From the NCBI RefSeq assembly GCF_008124835.1, contig NZ_VNHW01000018.1, positions 1-64,000 on the forward strand: a DNA stretch of 64,000 nucleotides, read 5' to 3'. The notes beneath the pieces are model-generated. The model did not search any database, had not been told where the DNA came from, and was given only the letters and a program-made list of their open reading frames with translations. The first letter of the stretch is position 1. The number at the start of each line of letters is the position of its first letter. Below are positions 60,069 to 64,000 of the stretch, in pieces. The translations under genes were made by a program, and so were the position numbers. Origin of the DNA: Blastococcus xanthinilyticus (GTDB lineage: Bacteria; Actinomycetota; Actinomycetes; Mycobacteriales; Geodermatophilaceae).

Positions 60069-61331
60069 GTGGCGCCCGACACTGCACCCCGTCCGCACGC
60101 GGTTCCCGGCACCCCTGTGGCGCGGGCGCTCCTGACCGTGACCGGTGCCGACCGGCCCGGCGTCACCGCCGAGCTCTTCGGCGCCCTCGCGGTCGACGCC
60201 TCCGGTCGGCCGCGGGTCGAGGTGCTCGACGTCGAGCAGGTCGTCGTGCACGGTCACCTCGTCCTCGGGGTGGTCGTGGGCGCGCCCGACGGCCAGGTCG
60301 GCCGCGCCGACGAGGACGGCCTCCTCGGCCACCTCGCCGAGGTGGCCCACCGGGTGGGGTCGGCCGTGGGCGTCCAGGTGCACGTCGAGTCGGCGACCGA
60401 GCCGGTCGCGCCGGCCGTCCCCGCGGGCCGGCTGCACCACGTGATCGTGCTGGGCCGGCCGGTGCCGCCCGAGGCCGTGGCCGGGGCCGCCAGGGCGATC
60501 GCCGGGATCGGCGGGAACATCGACGCCATCCGGCGGCTCTCCGACCAGCCGGTCACCAGCTTCGAGCTCACCGTCTCCGGCGCCGAGGCCACGGCGCTGC
60601 GCACCGCGCTGGCCGCGGTCGCCAGCGCGACCGGGGCCGACATCGCCGTCGAGCAGGTCGGGCTGGCCCGGCGCAGCAAGCGGCTGATCGTCCTGGACGT
60701 GGATTCGACGCTGGTCCGCGGCGAGGTCATCGACGAGCTCGCCGCGCGGGCCGGGCGGGCGGCGGAGGTCGCCCGGATCACCGCGGCGGCCATGAACGGC
60801 GAGCTGGACTTCGCCGAGTCGCTGCAGCAGCGGGTCGCCGTCCTGGCCGGGCTGCCGGTCGAGGTGCTCGACGAGGTGCGCGAGCACCTGGTGCTCACTC
60901 CCGGCGCCCGCACCCTCATCCGGACGCTGCAGCGCCTCGGCTTCCGCTGCGGGATCGTCAGCGGCGGGTTCACCCAGATCACCGGACCCCTCGCCGACAG
61001 CCTCGGGCTGGACTTCGCCGCGGCCAACACCCTCGAGGTGGCCGACGGCCGGCTCACCGGCGGCCTCGTCGGCGAGATCGTCGACCGCCCCGGCAAGGCG
61101 CGGGCGCTGGCCCGGTTCGCCGCGGAGTACGGCATCCCGATGGAGCAGACGGTGGCGGTCGGCGACGGGGCCAACGACCTCGACATGCTCAACGCCGCGG
61201 GCCTGGGCATCGCCTTCAACGCCAAGCCGTTCGTGCGCGAGCAGGCGCACACGGCGCTGAACCAGCCCTACCTCGACGCGGTGCTGCAGGTGCTCGGCTT
61301 CACCCGCGACGAGCTCCTCGACGAGGGGTAG
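60069..61331 (+). CDS. serB: phosphoserine phosphatase with ACT domains
   Basis: The 420-residue protein has two ACT-type regulatory domains (about 18-110 and 122-198) and a HAD phosphatase with nucleophile motif D210-V-D-S-T214, the TGG/GGF motif IVSGGFTQIT and GDGANDLDML. It dephosphorylates phosphoserine to serine, the last step of serine biosynthesis; the ACT domains are probable amino-acid sensors. Start chosen at GTG 60069; GTG 60051 would add six residues. It is convergent with pncA. Confidence 0.92.
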   Translation: MAPDTAPRPHAVPGTPVARALLTVTGADRPGVTAELFGALAVDASGRPRVEVLDVEQVVVHGHLVLGVVVGAPDGQVGRADEDGLLGHLAEVAHRVGSAVGVQVHVESATEPVAPAVPAGRLHHVIVLGRPVPPEAVAGAARAIAGIGGNIDAIRRLSDQPVTSFELTVSGAEATALRTALAAVASATGADIAVEQVGLARRSKRLIVLDVDSTLVRGEVIDELAARAGRAAEVARITAAAMNGELDFAESLQQRVAVLAGLPVEVLDEVREHLVLTPGARTLIRTLQRLGFRCGIVSGGFTQITGPLADSLGLDFAAANTLEVADGRLTGGLVGEIVDRPGKARALARFAAEYGIPMEQTVAVGDGANDLDMLNAAGLGIAFNAKPFVREQAHTALNQPYLDAVLQVLGFTRDELLDEG

Positions 61332-61349
61332 CGCCTCCTCACCGCGGTG

Positions 61350-61922
61350 TCATCCGGAGGGTGACGATGCGCACAGCTCGACGCCCGCGGTGCGGAGCTG
61401 CTCGAGCGCGGCCTCCGTCGTCGCCTCCGAGACGCCGGCGGTGAGCGGCAGCAGCACCCGGGTGGCGAAGCCCGCGCCGACGGCGTCGAGGGCGGTGGCG
61501 CGGACGCAGTGGTCGGTGGCGATGCCGACGACGTCGACGGCGTCGACACCGCGGGCCCGCAGCCACTCGGCGAGCCCGGTGCCGTCGCAGGCGCCCTCGA
61601 AGCCGGAGTAGGCCGCGGCGTACTCCCCCTTGTCGAAGACCGCCTCGATCGGCTCCCGGTCCAGCGCCGGGTGCAGCTCGACCCCGCCGGTGCCGACCAC
61701 GCAGTGCCGCGGCCAGGTCTCGACGAAGTCCGGCGCCGCGGCGAAGTGACCGCCGGGGGCGATGTGGTGGTCGCGGGTGGCGACGACGTGCGCGTAGCTG
61801 CCGGCCGCCGCCCGGATGTGCGCGGTCACGCCGGCGGCGACCGCCGCGCCACCGGGAACGGCCAGGCTGCCCCCCTCGCAGAAGTCGTTCTGCACGTCCA
61901 CCACGATCAGTGCGCGGGACAC
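61350..61922 (-). CDS. pncA: nicotinamidase / pyrazinamidase
   Basis: The 190-residue isochorismatase-fold enzyme has the catalytic Asp in VVDVQNDF (D8), the metal-site region around DHHIAPGGHF (D51, His residues) and the catalytic Cys in ATDHCVRAT (about 137). It deamidates nicotinamide to nicotinate for NAD salvage. It is 16 bases downstream of pncB on the same strand, forming a salvage operon. GTG start at 61922. Confidence 0.92.
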   Translation of the reverse strand: MSRALIVVDVQNDFCEGGSLAVPGGAAVAAGVTAHIRAAAGSYAHVVATRDHHIAPGGHFAAAPDFVETWPRHCVVGTGGVELHPALDREPIEAVFDKGEYAAAYSGFEGACDGTGLAEWLRARGVDAVDVVGIATDHCVRATALDAVGAGFATRVLLPLTAGVSEATTEAALEQLRTAGVELCASSPSG

Positions 61923-61938
61923 CGTTCCTCCTCCGGGC

Positions 61939-63258
61939 TCACTGGGCCACCGTCTCCAGCACCGGCTCGGCGCGGGAGAGCGCGAACGCCTCCGGCGGCA
62001 ACGCGGCCCGGGCCCGCTCGTGGTGCGCCCGCGCGCGGGTGAGCGCGTCGGCGGGGGAGCGCGGGTCGCAGATCTCGCCACCCCGCACGAGGGGGACGAC
62101 GAGGTCGCGGTCGCCGTCCCGGGCGGGGACCTCCCCGGCGGTGACCACCTCCGCGGTGGCCACGCCGTGGGTGTCGTGGCGGCGGACGGCGTGCTTGCGG
62201 CCACCGACCGAGTGCTTGCCCTCGGAGCGCTTGGCGACCGGGACGCCGTCCCGCTCGACCAGCTTGTAGACCATGCCCGCCGTCGGCGCGCCCGAGCCGG
62301 TGACCAGCGACGTGCCCACGCCGTAGCCGTCGACCGGCGCGGCCATGAGCCCGGCGATGGCGTACTCGTCCAGGTCGCTGGTGACGATGATCCGGGTGCG
62401 GGTCGCGCCGAGGGAGTCCAGCAGCTCCCGCGCACGCCGGGCCAGGGTCGGCAGGTCGCCGGAGTCCAGCCGGATGCCGCCCAGCCCGGGGCCGGCGACG
62501 TCGACCGCCGTCCGGATGCCCTGCTCGACGTCGTAGGTGTCGACCAGCAGCGTGGTGCCCTTCCCGAGCACCGCCACCTGGGCCTCGAACGCCGACCGCT
62601 CGTCGTCGTGCAGCAACGTGAACGCGTGGGCGCTGGTGCCGGTGGTCGGGACGCCGTAGCGCCGGCCGGCCTCGAGGTTGGAGCTGGAGACGAAGCCGAC
62701 GAGGTGGGCGGCGCGCGCCGCGGCCACCGCCGCCTCCTCGTGGGTGCGCCGCGACCCCATCTCGATGCACGGGCGCTCGCAGGCGGCGGACACCATGCGG
62801 GCCGCGGCCGAGGCGATCGCGCTGTCGTGGTTGAGGACGGAGAGCACCAGCGTCTCCAGCAGCACTCCCTCGGCGAACGGCGCCCGGACGGTGAGCACCG
62901 GCGAGCCGGGGAAGTAGAGGTCGCCCTCGGCGTAGCCGTCGATGTCGCCGGAGAACCGGAAGTCGGCCAGCCAGTCCAGGAGCCGCCGGTCGGTCAGCCC
63001 CTGCGCGCGCAGCGCGGCGAGCTCGCCGTCCCCGAACCGGAACCGGGGCAGCGCCTCGAGCAGCCGTCCGGTGCCGCCGACCACGCCGTAGCGGCGACCC
63101 TGCCGCAGCCGCCGGGCGAACACCTCGAAGACGCAGTCCCGGTCGGCGGTCCCGTCGGCCAGCGCGGCGGCGACCATCGTCAGCTCGTACCGGTCGGTGA
63201 AGAGCGCGGGCCCCGGTGCAGAGGTGAGCCCGGGAGACGGCCCGGGAGACACAGCCAT
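61939..63258 (-). CDS. pncB: nicotinate phosphoribosyltransferase
   Basis: The 439-residue enzyme has the NAPRTase signatures FTDRYELTM near residue 20, SSSNLEAGRRYGVPTTGTSAHAF (read in parts) with the phosphorylatable His, and GGIRLDSGDLPTL about residue 245. It converts nicotinate and PRPP to nicotinate mononucleotide, consuming the product of PncA. ATG 63258, divergent from clpS. Confidence 0.92.
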   Translation of the reverse strand: MAVSPGPSPGLTSAPGPALFTDRYELTMVAAALADGTADRDCVFEVFARRLRQGRRYGVVGGTGRLLEALPRFRFGDGELAALRAQGLTDRRLLDWLADFRFSGDIDGYAEGDLYFPGSPVLTVRAPFAEGVLLETLVLSVLNHDSAIASAAARMVSAACERPCIEMGSRRTHEEAAVAAARAAHLVGFVSSSNLEAGRRYGVPTTGTSAHAFTLLHDDERSAFEAQVAVLGKGTTLLVDTYDVEQGIRTAVDVAGPGLGGIRLDSGDLPTLARRARELLDSLGATRTRIIVTSDLDEYAIAGLMAAPVDGYGVGTSLVTGSGAPTAGMVYKLVERDGVPVAKRSEGKHSVGGRKHAVRRHDTHGVATAEVVTAGEVPARDGDRDLVVPLVRGGEICDPRSPADALTRARAHHERARAALPPEAFALSRAEPVLETVAQ

Positions 63259-63317
63259 GATCGGGAAGCGTAGGCCGACCCCCGTCGCCCGGCCCGGCGG
63301 CGTCCTAAGGTGGACCC

Positions 63318-63614
63318 GTGGCCGGACCCCTCGCCCCGACTCGGAGCCCCGAGACGACGGAAGAGGAGCGCGGTGACCTGGGCCGCCCGTGGGTGACCAT
63401 CGTCTGGAACGACCCGGTCAACCTGATGAACTACGTCACCTTCGTCCTGCAGGAGCTGTTCGGGTACGACGAGCCGACGGCGACGACGCTGATGCTGCAG
63501 GTGCACCACGAGGGGAAGGCGATCGTGAGCTCGGGACCGCGGGAGCGCATGGAGCACGACACCAGCCGGCTGCACGCCTACGGGCTGTGGGCCAGCTACC
63601 AGCGCGACTCGTGA
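63318..63614 (+). CDS. clpS: ATP-dependent Clp protease adaptor ClpS
   Basis: The 98-residue adaptor has the ClpS core [14 protein letters not shown] (about 27-40), which contributes the N-degron pocket, followed by EGKAIVSSG that contacts ClpA/ClpC. It delivers N-end-rule substrates to the Clp protease. GTG start at 63318, 59 bases from the divergent pncB start. It overlaps the DUF2017 gene by 4 bases, an actinobacterial arrangement. Confidence 0.95.
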   Translation: MAGPLAPTRSPETTEEERGDLGRPWVTIVWNDPVNLMNYVTFVLQELFGYDEPTATTLMLQVHHEGKAIVSSGPRERMEHDTSRLHAYGLWASYQRDS

Positions 63615-64000
63615 AGCCCTTCCGGGCCCGGGGCGGGCGTGTGGTGGCGCGGCTGGACCGGGCCGAGGCCGGGGTCGTCGGGCTGCTGCTCGACCAGCTG
63701 GAGCAGCTGCTCGCCGCCGATCCCGCCGACAGCACCGGCGATCCGGTGATGGAGCGGCTGCTCCCGCCCGGGCACCGCTCGGACCGTGCGCTGGCCGACG
63801 ACTACCGCGACCTCACCGAGCAGACGCTGCGCGAGGGGAAGGCCGACGACCTGGCCACGGTGCGCGCCACCCTGCCCGCCGACGGGGGCGACGTGCGGCT
63901 GGACGTCGAGCAGGCCGGCGCGTGGCTGCGCACCAGCAACGACCTCCGGCTGGCTCTCGGCACCCGGCTGGACATCAGCGAGGACTCCGAGCCCCCCGAG
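63611..64000 (+). CDS. DUF2017-domain protein (partial, cut by the window end)
   Basis: The frame opens at GTG 63611, overlapping the clpS stop, and runs to the end of the window (130 codons) without a stop. The sequence [24 protein letters not shown] and [24 protein letters not shown] (read in parts) matches the start of DUF2017, a helical family found only in the actinobacterial clpS operon. Its role is unknown, perhaps linked to Clp regulation. Confidence 0.88.
   Translation, partial: MKPFRARGGRVVARLDRAEAGVVGLLLDQLEQLLAADPADSTGDPVMERLLPPGHRSDRALADDYRDLTEQTLREGKADDLATVRATLPADGGDVRLDVEQAGAWLRTSNDLRLALGTRLDISEDSEPPE

Noticed and set aside
58101-61250. 1049-codon open frame on the minus strand opposite ctaD and serB
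   Set aside because: It lies wholly antisense to two strongly supported genes, is rich in Arg/Gly/His/Asp without domains, and arises because the GC-rich genome lacks stops in that frame.

Overview
The window reads as chromosomal DNA of a high-GC actinobacterium, most likely of the Geodermatophilaceae (Blastococcus, Geodermatophilus, Modestobacter type). The reasons are very GC-rich third codon positions, frequent GTG starts with GGAGG-type ribosome sites, chains of genes with 4-base ATGA/GTGA overlaps, IdeR/DtxR-type iron boxes, a glucosyl-3-phosphoglycerate synthase, a DUF6297/ABC-ATPase pair and a clpS-DUF2017 operon. The family-level assignment is inference from protein resemblance; no rRNA gene is present.

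Bases 1-7,330 are an accessory region. It carries a membrane-anchored coiled-coil protein, a Gly-rich repeat protein, a RusA-like nuclease overlapping a PD-(D/E)XK nuclease fused to a HEPN domain, a large lower-GC Mrr-like nuclease protein, a truncated ORF next to a tRNA-Gly 3' half, and a Swt1-type HEPN protein. It ends at a fragment matching the 3' end of tmRNA (ssrA) followed by a strong hairpin. This looks like the right end of a genomic island integrated at ssrA, with nuclease/HEPN cargo typical of defence functions.

Bases 7,400-24,200 are core-like chromosome. They hold two oxidoreductases divergent from gpgS and a GT4 glycosyltransferase, a secreted SGNH hydrolase, a patatin-like phospholipase, an orphan FlbD-like protein, a DUF6297/ABC transporter pair, a TetR regulator with a palindromic operator divergent from a flavin monooxygenase-epimerase-acyl/aryl-CoA ligase operon (whose first junction contains a 23-bp minisatellite), and an iron block (siderophore-interacting protein, siderophore-binding lipoprotein, bfd-bfr) with two IdeR-like boxes.

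Bases 24,200-34,700 are a surface/signalling region. A leftward, fully overlapping operon encodes a receiver-PIG-L deacetylase fusion, an ATP-grasp enzyme, a PHP phosphoesterase, a processive membrane glycosyltransferase and a one-helix protein. Beside it lies a SipW-type signal peptidase with a TasA/camelysin-like secreted protein, a second exported protein and a receiver-HPt protein. A PAS histidine kinase and two more response regulators complete the block. The layout suggests phosphorelay-controlled production of an extracellular polysaccharide and a proteinaceous matrix.

Bases 34,800-64,000 are mostly housekeeping: DUF3618/Holin-X envelope proteins, an enoyl-CoA hydratase-like protein, a zinc peptidase, a deazaflavin oxidoreductase, a winged-helix protein, a TrkA-C membrane protein, an ABC-F ATPase, a PLP aldolase/racemase-fold enzyme, a sugar-lactone oxidase, an aldo-keto reductase, MFS transporters, a zinc alcohol dehydrogenase, an M23 peptidase with a long histone-H1-like Ala-Lys-Pro repeat, a CDF metal exporter, CtaG and CtaD for cytochrome oxidase, an RlmA-like methyltransferase, SerB, PncA-PncB for NAD salvage, ClpS, and a DUF2017 gene cut by the window end. 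Several convergent junctions carry perfect GC-rich hairpins that look like terminators.
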